Notes: a model not told the origin generated them from the sequence alone. A stretch of DNA of 64,000 bases from Agarilytica sp045430305 (GCA_045430305.1 JAILXW010000002.1:868001-932000), one strand, 5' to 3'; shown: positions 1 through 8,782, counted from the first letter of the stretch. Numbers and translations: made by a program.

Positions 1-2
1 TA

Positions 3-1004
3 AAATCTGCCGGTAACCACTTGCTTGAATTAGTGGGGGACGTACTCAACCTGGCGAAAATCGAATCAGGGCACTTACAGCTAAATTTGGAGCGTGTGAT
101 CTGTGCGCGGGTTATTACAGAATGTGCTGTTTTACTAAAACCACAATATGAAACTCGTGATTTATTACTCGCAGTCGAATTTAATGGTTTAGAAACCCAT
201 TCCGTACTGGCTGACCCTGTACGCTTAAAGCAAGTCATACTGAATTTAATGGCGAATGCAGGCAAATACAATAAGTCTGCTGGCCAAGTGTATATCGAGT
301 GCAAGCGTGTCGAAAATGATTGTATCCGTATCTCTGTAAAAGATACTGGCCTAGGGATTGCCCCCGAGCTGCAAAACCAATTGTTTCAACCTTTTAATCG
401 GCTAGGGGCTGAACGTAGCGGCGTTGAGGGTACTGGCGTTGGCTTGGTGATTACTAAGCAGTTAGTTGAGCAAATGGGCGGGCGTATAGGTTTTAGCAGT
501 GAGTTGGGTGAAGGTAGTGAGTTTTGGGTCGAATTTGCTTCTGTGAGTAAAGCAGAAAAAAATGAAGAAGAAATCTCGTATAGCGAAAAAATAGCGGCGA
601 CAGAAGAGATTCCTGAGTTGGCCTTGCAGGGTCGTAAAAAAATACTCTATGTAGAAGACAATGTTTCCAATCAAAAACTAATGGATCGCCTTATGGGGCG
701 TTACCCCGAAATTGATTTACATATGGTGGGGTTGGGGGTGCAGGGGCTTTACCTTGCTCGGTCTTTGCGGCCCGATTTGATTATTCTTGATGTGAACTTA
801 CCGGGTATCAACGGCTTTGAACTGCTACAGATTCTCAAGCAAGATACCAATACGAAAGATATACCGATTATTGCACTGTCGGCCAACGTGCTTGCCTACG
901 ATATTGAGAAGGGAAAAGATTCAGGTTTTGATCGCTATTTAACAAAACCCCTCGACTTAGCACAATTGATTAATGTGTTTAATGAGTTGATGGGGGCGGG
1001 GTAG
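3..1004 (+). CDS. Hybrid sensor histidine kinase with C-terminal receiver domain (5' end missing)
   Basis: This is the C-terminal part of a hybrid two-component kinase. The frame is open to the left edge, and the first visible residues (KSAGNHLLELVGDVLNLAK) are the end of a HisKA dimerisation helix, so the true start is upstream of the window. An HATPase domain follows, with an N-box (NLMANAGKYN), a G1 box (DTGLGIA) and a G2 box (GTGVGLVI). After a charged linker comes a receiver domain with acidic residues at VEDN, the phospho-acceptor Asp in ILDVNLPG, a Ser in ALSAN and the conserved Lys in TKPL. The input domain is outside the window, so the signal is unknown. It converges with the next gene, with only 9 bp between the two stop codons. 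Confidence 0.9.
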   Translation, partial: KSAGNHLLELVGDVLNLAKIESGHLQLNLERVICARVITECAVLLKPQYETRDLLLAVEFNGLETHSVLADPVRLKQVILNLMANAGKYNKSAGQVYIECKRVENDCIRISVKDTGLGIAPELQNQLFQPFNRLGAERSGVEGTGVGLVITKQLVEQMGGRIGFSSELGEGSEFWVEFASVSKAEKNEEEISYSEKIAATEEIPELALQGRKKILYVEDNVSNQKLMDRLMGRYPEIDLHMVGLGVQGLYLARSLRPDLIILDVNLPGINGFELLQILKQDTNTKDIPIIALSANVLAYDIEKGKDSGFDRYLTKPLDLAQLINVFNELMGAG

Positions 1005-1013
1005 CTTCTGTTG

Positions 1014-1544
1014 CTAAATACCAAACACGCGCGCTGCTTGAACGCTGGTAAAATCCATTTCGTCCTCAGCGAAATATGCCTTCTTTTTGTGAATAGAAAG
1101 CTTTAAGCGTCTCTTTACCTCTTTCAGGGGGAAAGGTAATTCGTCCAGGTTTATATTGAAGTTGGGCGGTGCATCCAATGCCTTGTTACTGGCAAGCAGC
1201 CAAACATGCTCTTTTCCAAAGGGCTGGCTAATCTTAATTTCAAACGGTGCGTTAGAAGCAGGGAATTCAATGAAGTCTCCCTCCTTTACATGGTTGTTCT
1301 TGTATAAAATACTGGGAATTAATTGATAAACTTTGCCGTCAGCATTTTCGTAGTAGAGGTAGAGCCAAGCGTCTTCGCTAAGGCTCATAAGAAATCTTAA
1401 ATTGTCATGTTCTTGAAAGGCTTGTTCATCGCCTAAAAAGCTTGTGATGTCGACGTTTATGCTCGGTTTGTTCTCTGTGAATATACAGGCGCTAATGAAA
1501 CACGTCAGTAAAAGAGTAAAAGATACACAGCAAAATGTTGGCAT
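1014..1544 (-). CDS. DUF4384-like lipoprotein
   Basis: Predicted envelope lipoprotein of 176 aa. The N-terminus is a hydrophobic signal segment ending in a lipobox (CFISAC), so Cys20 would be the lipidated residue. The body contains AWLYLYYENADGKVYQLIPS, which resembles the core of DUF4384 domains, a family often fused to or encoded beside caspase-like peptidases; that assignment is from memory of the family and is not searched. It is the last gene of a six-gene minus-strand run and lies 22 bp after the beta-barrel gene. A role as an envelope partner of the caspase-like protein two genes upstream is inferred from this context only. Confidence 0.7.
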   Translation of the reverse strand: MPTFCCVSFTLLLTCFISACIFTENKPSINVDITSFLGDEQAFQEHDNLRFLMSLSEDAWLYLYYENADGKVYQLIPSILYKNNHVKEGDFIEFPASNAPFEIKISQPFGKEHVWLLASNKALDAPPNFNINLDELPFPLKEVKRRLKLSIHKKKAYFAEDEMDFTSVQAARVFGI

Positions 1545-1566
1545 TTCAAAAATTCTATTCTAGAAG

Positions 1567-2316
1567 TTAAAAACGGAAGCCGTGGTTGTAACCGAAGTAC
1601 AAGCTTCCGAAGTTATGTTCTTGCTCGTTGCCGCTATCAAATTCTGCAGCGACAGATTCGTTTTTAAACCCAAAGCTGATAGATGATACAGAAGTGATAC
1701 GAAATGCTGCGCCAAGTTCAAGTGATGAGGTCGAGCCGTCACCCACATTTTCACCATCTTTATCTTTAATCGTATGGCCGTTTAAACCAAGTGTTCCGTA
1801 TAGCGTCCAGCTTTGGTTTAAGGGAATAAAACCGGTTACGCCAACACCTAGGCCCGAGTAGACAAGCTCGCGATTGTGGTCGTCCCAATTTTGGGTGTGC
1901 GTTTTGAAACCACCTTGTACAGCAACGTAGCGATTAATTTGATAGCCCGCACCAAGCGAAACAAAACTTGAATTAATGGTGAGTTCGTCTTCTGCAATTG
2001 GGTCGGGGTCGTAAGCGGGTTGGTCGCCGTCAAATTCGTAGCCACCACTTTGTACATTGAACACGCCAAACCACTTGCCTTTTCGTAAGCCAACAGAAAC
2101 ACCTATTCCGCCCCCGGTGGTCGACTCGATATCGCCTTCAATGGCACCAGTGTTTTCACCCGTCCAGCCGCCGCTAAACAACTTTCCACCCAGTGTTAAG
2201 GTAAGTGGTGAGGTGGATGGGGCCTTTGATGGCGTTTCTCCAGAGGTTTCAGTAGCTGTTTGTGTGTTGCCGATTTGAGCAACCGCGAGTAGGCAGGCTA
2301 GAAAAATATATTTCAT
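1567..2316 (-). CDS. Secreted outer-membrane beta-barrel-like protein
   Basis: A 249-aa protein with a typical signal peptide (MKYIFLACLLAVAQIGNTQ) and a mature part dominated by alternating hydrophobic/polar strands rich in Gly and aromatic residues (for example GIGVSVGLRKGKWFGVFNVQ). It ends in Phe (YNHGFRF), the usual C-terminal signature of outer-membrane barrels recognised by BAM. Its size suggests a small barrel of about 8-10 strands. I do not recognise a specific family and no catalytic motif is visible. It sits 30 bp downstream of the caspase-like gene and 22 bp upstream of the DUF4384-like lipoprotein gene, so it is probably co-transcribed with both. Confidence 0.7.
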   Translation of the reverse strand: MKYIFLACLLAVAQIGNTQTATETSGETPSKAPSTSPLTLTLGGKLFSGGWTGENTGAIEGDIESTTGGGIGVSVGLRKGKWFGVFNVQSGGYEFDGDQPAYDPDPIAEDELTINSSFVSLGAGYQINRYVAVQGGFKTHTQNWDDHNRELVYSGLGVGVTGFIPLNQSWTLYGTLGLNGHTIKDKDGENVGDGSTSSLELGAAFRITSVSSISFGFKNESVAAEFDSGNEQEHNFGSLYFGYNHGFRF

Positions 2317-2346
2317 TATTAATGACCCTAAATTTGTTTTGCAACA

Positions 2347-3426
2347 CTAAAAAGATTGTACAGGAAGAACAACACCGTTTTTATTTTCTTGCTTGGTTTT
2401 ATTCTTCGCGGGTGTTTCAGGTGTATCGTTTGGTGTGGCAGAAGGCGTTTTATCGTTTTTATTTTTTTGTGTGATACTAGAGTCAACGTCAGAAACGACA
2501 TTCACATCGACTTTCACTCGATCAGCAGGTACACCCGACACTTCTAAATTTACTTTTATAAATAGAAATTCGCCGAGTTCATCTCCTGCACCTTGCAGTA
2601 CGCCCATCTGAGGTTTTTGATCAACATTATTGCTCACGGCTAACTTTACTCGCTGAGAAAGATCGCTGGCCGTAATCACGGGGTAGGGGTTGTTTTCTAA
2701 TTCGCTGCGGAGAAAATACGTGAAAGGGGAATGGCCCGAAGCACGAAAATCATCGTCAACGTATTCGACGCCCCCGGCTGTAAGAATTTGAACGCTTTTT
2801 TTACTGTTAACCGCGTTTAAATAATCTTTTGATTGGGTATTGCTGTGTGCCCCCCGGCTAGCAGTTTTAAGGAGCGTACCGCTAAAGCAAGAATCTGAAA
2901 TGAGAAGTGTATGTTTTGCGCGAGAACTGATGTCACTCAATTCGTCGCGAATGGTTGAGTTGCGAACGAAGGTTGTATGATCGGTGCCTTCGGCATCTAT
3001 GGGTACCCAATAGCCTTTGTTATTGTATTGATCTAAAAAACCATGGCCGGCGTAGTACACAAGTACATTGTCTTGTGACATAACGCGTTTGGAAAAATCT
3101 CTTAGACCGTGAAGTAGCTCTCGTCGAGTTACATCTTCTAAGCGTTGTACGTCGCTAAACCCATAATTTTCCTTTAGTAGTTTCTCAACAGACTTTGAGT
3201 CAGAAACAGCGCGTTTAAGAGGCTTCCATAATTTGTTTGGATCTTGATACGCATCATTGCCAATGATGAGCGCCCGGTAGGTAGGCTCTTGCGAGCTTAG
3301 TTTAATGCTTTTACCATTGTTGATGCCGCCGACTATTTTGAGGCCCGCAATACTATTACTCGTTATGGTTAAAAAGCTTACGCTCAGAAAAATTGCAAGA
3401 AGACGAGTGTTCATTAATAGTTTCAT
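2347..3426 (-). CDS. Secreted caspase-family (peptidase C14) protein
   Basis: A 359-aa caspase-fold cysteine peptidase. An N-terminal hydrophobic signal segment (about residues 8-28) suggests export. The caspase fold starts at RALIIGNDAY (about 51), continues through a helix (LKRAVSDSKSVEKLL), and has the catalytic dyad His128 in VYYAGHG and Cys180 in SDSCFSG, both intact. The last 60 residues are a low-complexity Lys/Asn/Thr/Pro tail that looks disordered. Bacterial homologues (orthocaspases) usually cut after basic residues and serve in stress responses or signalling, but the substrate here is unknown. It lies 7 bp after the anti-sigma-like gene and 30 bp before the barrel gene, which places an apparently periplasmic caspase inside a sigma/anti-sigma operon. 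Confidence 0.88.
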   Translation of the reverse strand: MKLLMNTRLLAIFLSVSFLTITSNSIAGLKIVGGINNGKSIKLSSQEPTYRALIIGNDAYQDPNKLWKPLKRAVSDSKSVEKLLKENYGFSDVQRLEDVTRRELLHGLRDFSKRVMSQDNVLVYYAGHGFLDQYNNKGYWVPIDAEGTDHTTFVRNSTIRDELSDISSRAKHTLLISDSCFSGTLLKTASRGAHSNTQSKDYLNAVNSKKSVQILTAGGVEYVDDDFRASGHSPFTYFLRSELENNPYPVITASDLSQRVKLAVSNNVDQKPQMGVLQGAGDELGEFLFIKVNLEVSGVPADRVKVDVNVVSDVDSSITQKNKNDKTPSATPNDTPETPAKNKTKQENKNGVVLPVQSF

Positions 3427-3433
3427 ACGTTAC

Positions 3434-4252
3434 TTATCTCAATATAAAACCACCGGTATGTCTAAACCGGAGGTTTTTTGATGTCTTACCCGTAAGGGTT
3501 AAGCGATACAGTTGCCCAGGAAGAAGTCGATCGCGTTCTAATCTCCATTGGGTGTTTTCGGTTTTGGCCTTTTCAATACTTTGGCTGACTCCATCAGAGA
3601 TTTCAATCAATTCTACTTGGTATTGTGATACCTGTGCGATGGCCTGCCATTGGATGCTGATAAATTTACCTTCTGAGCGTACCTGAAAGCCACTGTAATT
3701 CTCGACGAGTTTTTCGTTTAATCCATCTTGGTGGAAAAAACCAAGGCCCGGCTTAGCGCTGGGTTTTTGCAGTGCAAGAATGTTTGAGTCTTGAAAGCTC
3801 ATTACGTCAGTACTACTCGGCGAAGAAGAGCTGATAAAAACAAAGGCGAACATAAAGCCAGCCATAGCAATGGCTGGGGCGGCCAAAGCGGGTATTTTTA
3901 TCTTGAACAGTGATGTGTACCAGGCCTTGGAGGCGGGGGCGGAGTCGCGTTGACCTGCATCTGTACGAGCGGCTCCGAGGGCTGATTCCATTGCGAGTTG
4001 ATGACAACTAGCGTGGAGCTTTGCAGAGAGTGCACTTGGCTTTCCTGCGGTAACGATGGTTTCGACTTGGCCTTGAATTAGCGTTTGCATATGTTGCAGG
4101 GCGCTTAACTCGCTACGGCATTTTGGGCAGCTCGCTAAATGCAAGCGTTGGTGATGAAAATCTCGATGGCTCGGCTCTTTCGCAAATTCATGCATCGATT
4201 CTTCGCTCATGTGTTCGCTCACGTCAGTTCTGGCATCTAAGCTGGCAATCAT
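3434..4252 (-). CDS. ZAS-type anti-sigma-like single-pass membrane protein
   Basis: A 272-aa protein with three parts. The N-terminal cytosolic part has a zinc-binding anti-sigma motif, His38-x3-Cys42-x2-Cys45, with extra His residues just before it (HRDFHHQ). One transmembrane segment lies at about residues 121-142 (IPALAAPAIAMAGFMFAFVF). The C-terminal periplasmic part of about 130 residues contains FISIQWQAIAQVSQYQVEL and later beta-rich sequence, resembling a fibronectin-III/Ig-like domain. Together with the sigma-like gene 84 bp upstream, the parsimonious reading is a membrane anti-sigma factor that senses something in the envelope. Direct binding to that sigma-like protein is inferred from motif and gene order. 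Confidence 0.72.
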   Translation of the reverse strand: MIASLDARTDVSEHMSEESMHEFAKEPSHRDFHHQRLHLASCPKCRSELSALQHMQTLIQGQVETIVTAGKPSALSAKLHASCHQLAMESALGAARTDAGQRDSAPASKAWYTSLFKIKIPALAAPAIAMAGFMFAFVFISSSSPSSTDVMSFQDSNILALQKPSAKPGLGFFHQDGLNEKLVENYSGFQVRSEGKFISIQWQAIAQVSQYQVELIEISDGVSQSIEKAKTENTQWRLERDRLLPGQLYRLTLTGKTSKNLRFRHTGGFILR

Positions 4253-4336
4253 AAGTTTGGCTCTAACTGTAAGTTGTTTTGCATTGTTGATGTCTCTTGA
4301 ATGATATAAGACGCCAAGTGTTGCAGTATTTGAAAA

Positions 4337-5269
4337 CTATTTTTTATTGGTTAAATGATTGTGCAGTTTATCCAAGGCCTTCCGTTTGAAATAGTAAAGC
4401 TGTTGTCGATCATTTTTTTCTGCTTGTTTGTTTTTTCCTAGAGGTATGCTGTGTGCTTTGAGTGTCTGGAGAACGATATTCGCGTCTTGCTGTTCGATCA
4501 CCAAGGCCTCTATGACAAATTGCTCCAGATCACTCATTTGTGACCATGCCTGCCGCAGCTCCTCCGACTGAAGAAGAGATTCAGGAGAGTATTGTTTGTC
4601 AGCTATATCTCTTTCGGGGCCGTTAGATTCTGGGTCGTCGCTGTTGTCGTCAGAATTCAAGCTTTGTATTTTGGGCGGATTTAATAGGTAAAGCCGTTTT
4701 CTCTCACTTAACTCTATTATGATTTGATCTGCTACTTCACGTACGCGGTTCTCGCTCATGCCGTGTTGTTGCGCGATCATTCTAAAATTATTTTCGCTTC
4801 GTAAACTCAAAAAAATGGTCTTAGCATATGGGTCAATGTCACATATATATTGTGGTACATGTACACGCCTATCGAATCGCCAGTTTTTCCAGCGTTCGTA
4901 AAACGGTAGCGAGTTGGCTAGTGTTTTAAAGTATGCAGCGAGCTGAGCTTCAGATTTAGCTTCGATTTTTTTTAAACGCTTTTCGTTGGTTAGTTCTTCG
5001 AGCATCCACCCGTAGCCCGCATTGGCTTTATCGCATAAGGCGCTGTTTGCAGGGCTGGCCCCTTGTGGTGGCGATAAGGTGCAGCGAACATTGCGATAAG
5101 AACCTTGGCAAAAGCGTCGGCAGAACCTATCGTTTTGGTAGTTAATATAAGGCGCCGCCACGGCATTAATATATTGCCTTGCATGAGGCTCACCTGCTTG
5201 GGCATCTAGCAGGTGCTGTTGAATATCTGCTGTGTCTGATGTGGTTTTTTTGGCCGCGATAGATTCCAT
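4337..5269 (-). CDS. Divergent sigma-70-like protein with N-terminal cysteine cluster
   Basis: A 310-aa protein, longer than a usual ECF sigma factor. Two segments look like sigma region-4 helix-turn-helix units: NNFRMIAQQHGMSENRVREV in the middle and, near the C-terminus, a SDLEQFVIEALVIEQQD segment followed by YYFKRKALDKLHNHL. The N-terminal 80 residues carry four cysteines, Cys50-x3-Cys54-x8-Cys63-x15-Cys79, not expected in ordinary sigma factors. No clear region-2 -10 recognition sequence is evident by eye, so it could be a sigma-derived transcription factor instead. It follows the protease gene by 11 bp and precedes the ZAS anti-sigma-like gene, the usual arrangement of a sigma/anti-sigma pair. 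Confidence 0.6.
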   Translation of the reverse strand: MESIAAKKTTSDTADIQQHLLDAQAGEPHARQYINAVAAPYINYQNDRFCRRFCQGSYRNVRCTLSPPQGASPANSALCDKANAGYGWMLEELTNEKRLKKIEAKSEAQLAAYFKTLANSLPFYERWKNWRFDRRVHVPQYICDIDPYAKTIFLSLRSENNFRMIAQQHGMSENRVREVADQIIIELSERKRLYLLNPPKIQSLNSDDNSDDPESNGPERDIADKQYSPESLLQSEELRQAWSQMSDLEQFVIEALVIEQQDANIVLQTLKAHSIPLGKNKQAEKNDRQQLYYFKRKALDKLHNHLTNKK

Positions 5270-5280
5270 AATATTCGTAA

Positions 5281-7134
5281 CTATTCAGCCTCGTATAAAA
5301 ACCAAGATGCAATTTTATTTTGACTGACCCGTATCGCTAGACCGAGTTGATCGTACGCAAGAAATTCGCCAGAGCTAAGTGTGATTTGACGGTCGGCAGG
5401 GCCGATAACGCGAATAACTCGCTCGGCGTGGTCTCCCATGTGTAACCGGTCAATGCCTTCAAAATTTCCGCTGTTTAGCCATAACGCAATGACTTTGTTT
5501 TGTTTGTTGCTGAGCCACACGCCGTTTTGATCTCGACGGATATGAATAGGTTCTCCGTCGAACCAGATTTTTGTTGACGCATTGTTACTGTTTTTAAGCG
5601 TGCTATCGAGTTGAATATTCTTATAACTAAGCTGTGTGTTCACATGCTTTCTCATCGGCGGTGTGTTTGACGCCTCTCTTAGTTTGTTTAGAGATAATTG
5701 CAGTAAATAGCCTTCACCTTGTCGCCCCATGGTTTGGGCGAAATTTTTCCAAAGCTTTTTGGCTCTCGTCGCGTCATCATTGAATTCGGCTAAAGCGGTT
5801 TGGTTTTGGATTAAGGCGAAAAGTAAAGCCGGGTTTTGGTTGTTTGAAAGAGCGGTATATTTTTTTAAGCTTTTTACTAATTGTTTTTCACTTTTAGCTA
5901 TTTGCTTGTTGCTAGCAAAAGCAAGCGCTTGTAATAAGTCTGATTGGATGTCGTGGCCAAAGATGGGAATGTATTGCCCCTCTATAATACCTCGGGCCAT
6001 GGGGCCGTTTTCCATAAGTACATAACTCAACGCGCGAAGGTAGTGTGTTTCTCGGTGTTCGGGGCTTAAACGTTGAGCTTTTTCAAAATAGTTCAGTGCT
6101 TGCTCTGAGAGGTATTTGATATTTGATTTCAGCTGAGCGACAGAACCGCGTTTTTGGGTGTTATCGATATTACGCCAAGAAGGTGTTGCTTCTACAAAAA
6201 TGGGAAAGTACACATTTGGTTTCTGAGTTTTTGACGCATACTCCGGCCATAGCGAGATAGCTTCGGCTAAATAGCTCACGCCGATGCTATTGTGTACCGC
6301 ACGCCCAGGGAAGTTACGCGCGTAGGCGGTGAGATACTCTCGGGCTTGAGGGTAGCGTTTGGCAACTAAGGCTTGTAAGCCTAGCTCGTAGAAAATAGAT
6401 TGTTCACTAATAGAGCTTAACTGTGCCTGGGTGCGTAGCGCGCGTTCTTTTGCTTTGGCGCAAGCGGGCATTTCATTTGTGCAGGGCGTGTTCCAAATGT
6501 TTTCAATCCAGGCGGTATAAAAATCGTTGTCTTTGATTATTTGGTAGGGGTCATAACCGACGCTTGCCATCATCACGACTGCGTCGAGGTCTGCTTGTGC
6601 TTCAACGCTTTCCATTTGTGCAACTTGATCTGCATTTATGGCTAGGTCGCGTTTAATTTCTGCTGCGACTTCCGGAGCCTGATTGCCAATTAAGCGAAAG
6701 AATTGTTGATGCCACAAATCATTGCCTTTCTGGTGGGCCAGCTCGTGAGCGAGGATAAAGGCTAATAAGTGCTGACCACGCTGTTTCCCAAAGCTCAAAC
6801 AGTTGTTAATGGCAGATCGGCTTAGGAGTATGTTGCCATCAGCGAGTGAGGCGGCCCAAGGTCCATCACTATCGCCTACCACGTTTAAAGTAGGTTCGAC
6901 TCGGCTGATGTCCCACGCGCCCAGTAGCTGACCGAAGAGCTCGTGCGCCAAAGCGACGTTGGGGTCTTTCTGTGGCTGTATGACTTGAGGCTTCCAGTAG
7001 CGAATGGACTGGCTGGGGTCGTCAGGTACGTTGACCGCAAAGGCTAGGCTAGCGTTAAGCAAGCAGGCAAGAAGCAGGCCTAGGTGGCCCGCGAAGCGGC
7101 AGCGCTTAGCGAGTTTAGTGCTTAAACACGTCAT
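5281..7134 (-). CDS. Secreted M48-type metalloprotease with helical-repeat region
   Basis: A 617-aa exported zinc protease. The N-terminus has a signal peptide (about residues 15-33, ending LNASLAFA). The catalytic site is HELAH at about 130-134, with the third zinc ligand Glu178 in the downstream E-x3-D motif (EAQAD). Roughly residues 250-500 are helical and TPR-like (for example ALNYFEKAQRLSPEHRETHY). The C-terminal part holds a beta-rich domain (RVIRVIGPADRQITLSSGEF). The layout parallels BepA, but the protein is longer and is encoded at the head of a sigma/anti-sigma/caspase operon rather than alone. On the coding strand a Shine-Dalgarno-like AAGGAATGAAGG stretch precedes the chosen ATG. 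A role in processing envelope proteins is inferred. Confidence 0.82.
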   Translation of the reverse strand: MTCLSTKLAKRCRFAGHLGLLLACLLNASLAFAVNVPDDPSQSIRYWKPQVIQPQKDPNVALAHELFGQLLGAWDISRVEPTLNVVGDSDGPWAASLADGNILLSRSAINNCLSFGKQRGQHLLAFILAHELAHQKGNDLWHQQFFRLIGNQAPEVAAEIKRDLAINADQVAQMESVEAQADLDAVVMMASVGYDPYQIIKDNDFYTAWIENIWNTPCTNEMPACAKAKERALRTQAQLSSISEQSIFYELGLQALVAKRYPQAREYLTAYARNFPGRAVHNSIGVSYLAEAISLWPEYASKTQKPNVYFPIFVEATPSWRNIDNTQKRGSVAQLKSNIKYLSEQALNYFEKAQRLSPEHRETHYLRALSYVLMENGPMARGIIEGQYIPIFGHDIQSDLLQALAFASNKQIAKSEKQLVKSLKKYTALSNNQNPALLFALIQNQTALAEFNDDATRAKKLWKNFAQTMGRQGEGYLLQLSLNKLREASNTPPMRKHVNTQLSYKNIQLDSTLKNSNNASTKIWFDGEPIHIRRDQNGVWLSNKQNKVIALWLNSGNFEGIDRLHMGDHAERVIRVIGPADRQITLSSGEFLAYDQLGLAIRVSQNKIASWFLYEAE

Positions 7135-7205
7135 ATTTCAGCCTTCATTCCTTTATTTATCATGATGAGTTGAGTCATTAACTTATACAGACACCAAACT
7201 TTGCC

Positions 7206-7245
7206 ATATTTGAAAATTTTTTTATTGGAAATCATTTTCAAATAT
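7206..7245. promoter_or_regulatory. 12-bp perfect inverted repeat in divergent intergenic region
   Basis: The arms are ATATTTGAAAAT (7206-7217) and ATTTTCAAATAT (7234-7245), separated by 16 bp. They lie between the divergent starts of the protease/sigma/caspase operon (7134) and the acidic lipoprotein gene (7364). The arrangement would suit a dimeric regulator binding two half-sites about 28 bp apart, or a cruciform. Its AT-richness means chance cannot be excluded, and no regulator is known. Confidence 0.5.
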
Positions 7246-7363
7246 CTCGGCTAGGGGGGTCTATTCATGAGTGTTCGCAAGATTTACCACAACGACAAAT
7301 GAAACTCACATAACTTACGAGTCACAACTCAACAATCACAACTACAGAGAGTATGGTACTGAC

Positions 7364-8782
7364 ATGAAAATGCGCAATATTAAGTTTATGAATGGAATAC
7401 ATGACCGCCTAGAATCGATCGATAAGGGCCTGTTGGTAGTTGCCATGACGGGTGTGCTGCTGACCGCTTGTGGCGGCAGCGCAACAGATGATGATGCGGG
7501 GGGCAATGATTTGGCCAGCGTTGAGCTGGATCTTGAGCTGCCTAGCAGTGTGACGGGGGGGCTTGCCACAGACAGCAATGAAAAAACCTCGCTCAACGTC
7601 TTGGCTAGTAAAACCAGCAATCAGTTTGCGTCACAAAAAGCGGGTGACGAACCCTGTTCCTACATTGGGAATGACGATGACGACCCATTTGTGAATGGCT
7701 ATGAAACGACGAAGTTCATGGTGTCTGCAGTTGCGGCCTGGAGTTGCGTCGCAGAACTGTTGATGGAGGTTTCGGAATTTGCACCCGGCGACGGTACCAT
7801 CATTGAAACCGATAATGATCTCAATGCAGAAAATTACGAGGACGATGAGCCAACGCATTATTCTGTTGTCGATGACAGTGAAGTGCAAACCTCTGTGCGC
7901 TTGTACTATGGCTTTGATCGCGAAACGCCACCGACGATAGAAGACGAGGCAGGCTTTTACCTTTCTTGGACACAAGATGAAGGCGGCACGGAACGTGGCC
8001 GAGTCATTATTGATACGTTAGCGTTAGATGAAGAGACAGATGAAGATGACCCCGTGGCGATGCGTATGGACTTTGTACACGACGATGAAAATAAAACGCA
8101 CGATCTATTTTTACGCTTCGGTGATGAAAATGCTTGGGCGCAAGGTTTCCGAATTCGTGTGAATAAAAACCTTGACGCAAACCCGTTGGAAGAAGTGTTC
8201 GTTGCCCAGGGCCTGATGGCTATGACCGCTCAGTTTCTCCCTGCGGAAAGTATTAGCGAAGTGCCCGAAATTTCTTTTTATTCTGTTGCCAATCGTATGG
8301 GCGATGGGGCCTCAATTTCAGAGGTTTCTGACCTTGCGATTTCCTTGCCCTTTGCCAATACGCATTTTGGGTCTTACCTCACCACCAAAGAAGATATCTA
8401 TTTCTTTGATGATGATCAAGAAGCGGCGGAGCCTTGGGATTGGATTGAGAAAACATTTACGACGGCGGAATATCGCGGTGATCGTACGGCGTCAGCCTCA
8501 GGCGGCACTTGGGTTCCTTTTGACCCATCGTTAGACATGATCGCCGAGGCGTTGGAGCTTGATAGTGACTATTTTGATGCAAACTGTGTAGAAGTCGGAG
8601 ACGATTGCCTAGCGCTTATTAATGCGATTTTCGACGATGGTTTTGCTGAGCAAGAGCCAAATCAAGGCGAAGACCCAAACGATTGGCGTTCGCTTTCCTT
8701 ACAGTCAGCTACTTATCTTGATTCGGTATTCCCAAATGGGGTTGATTGGACGGACGCTTTTGTTCAAGATTTTCAACCTTAA
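7364..8782 (+). CDS. Large acidic lipoprotein of unknown function
   Basis: Predicted lipoprotein of 472 aa with a lipobox (VLLTAC) followed by GGS. The start at 7364 (MKMRNIKF) was chosen because it gives a basic n-region. An upstream GTG at 7271 is in frame and preceded by AGGGGGGT, but would add 31 residues ahead of the signal. The mature part is very rich in Asp and Glu (for example YIGNDDDDPFVNGYE), with four further cysteines that could form disulfides in the periplasm or outside the cell. I recognise no domain. It is transcribed away from the caspase operon and ends at a strong bidirectional hairpin. Acidic stretches hint at Ca2+ binding, but no canonical EF-hand is visible. Confidence 0.7.
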   Translation: MKMRNIKFMNGIHDRLESIDKGLLVVAMTGVLLTACGGSATDDDAGGNDLASVELDLELPSSVTGGLATDSNEKTSLNVLASKTSNQFASQKAGDEPCSYIGNDDDDPFVNGYETTKFMVSAVAAWSCVAELLMEVSEFAPGDGTIIETDNDLNAENYEDDEPTHYSVVDDSEVQTSVRLYYGFDRETPPTIEDEAGFYLSWTQDEGGTERGRVIIDTLALDEETDEDDPVAMRMDFVHDDENKTHDLFLRFGDENAWAQGFRIRVNKNLDANPLEEVFVAQGLMAMTAQFLPAESISEVPEISFYSVANRMGDGASISEVSDLAISLPFANTHFGSYLTTKEDIYFFDDDQEAAEPWDWIEKTFTTAEYRGDRTASASGGTWVPFDPSLDMIAEALELDSDYFDANCVEVGDDCLALINAIFDDGFAEQEPNQGEDPNDWRSLSLQSATYLDSVFPNGVDWTDAFVQDFQP

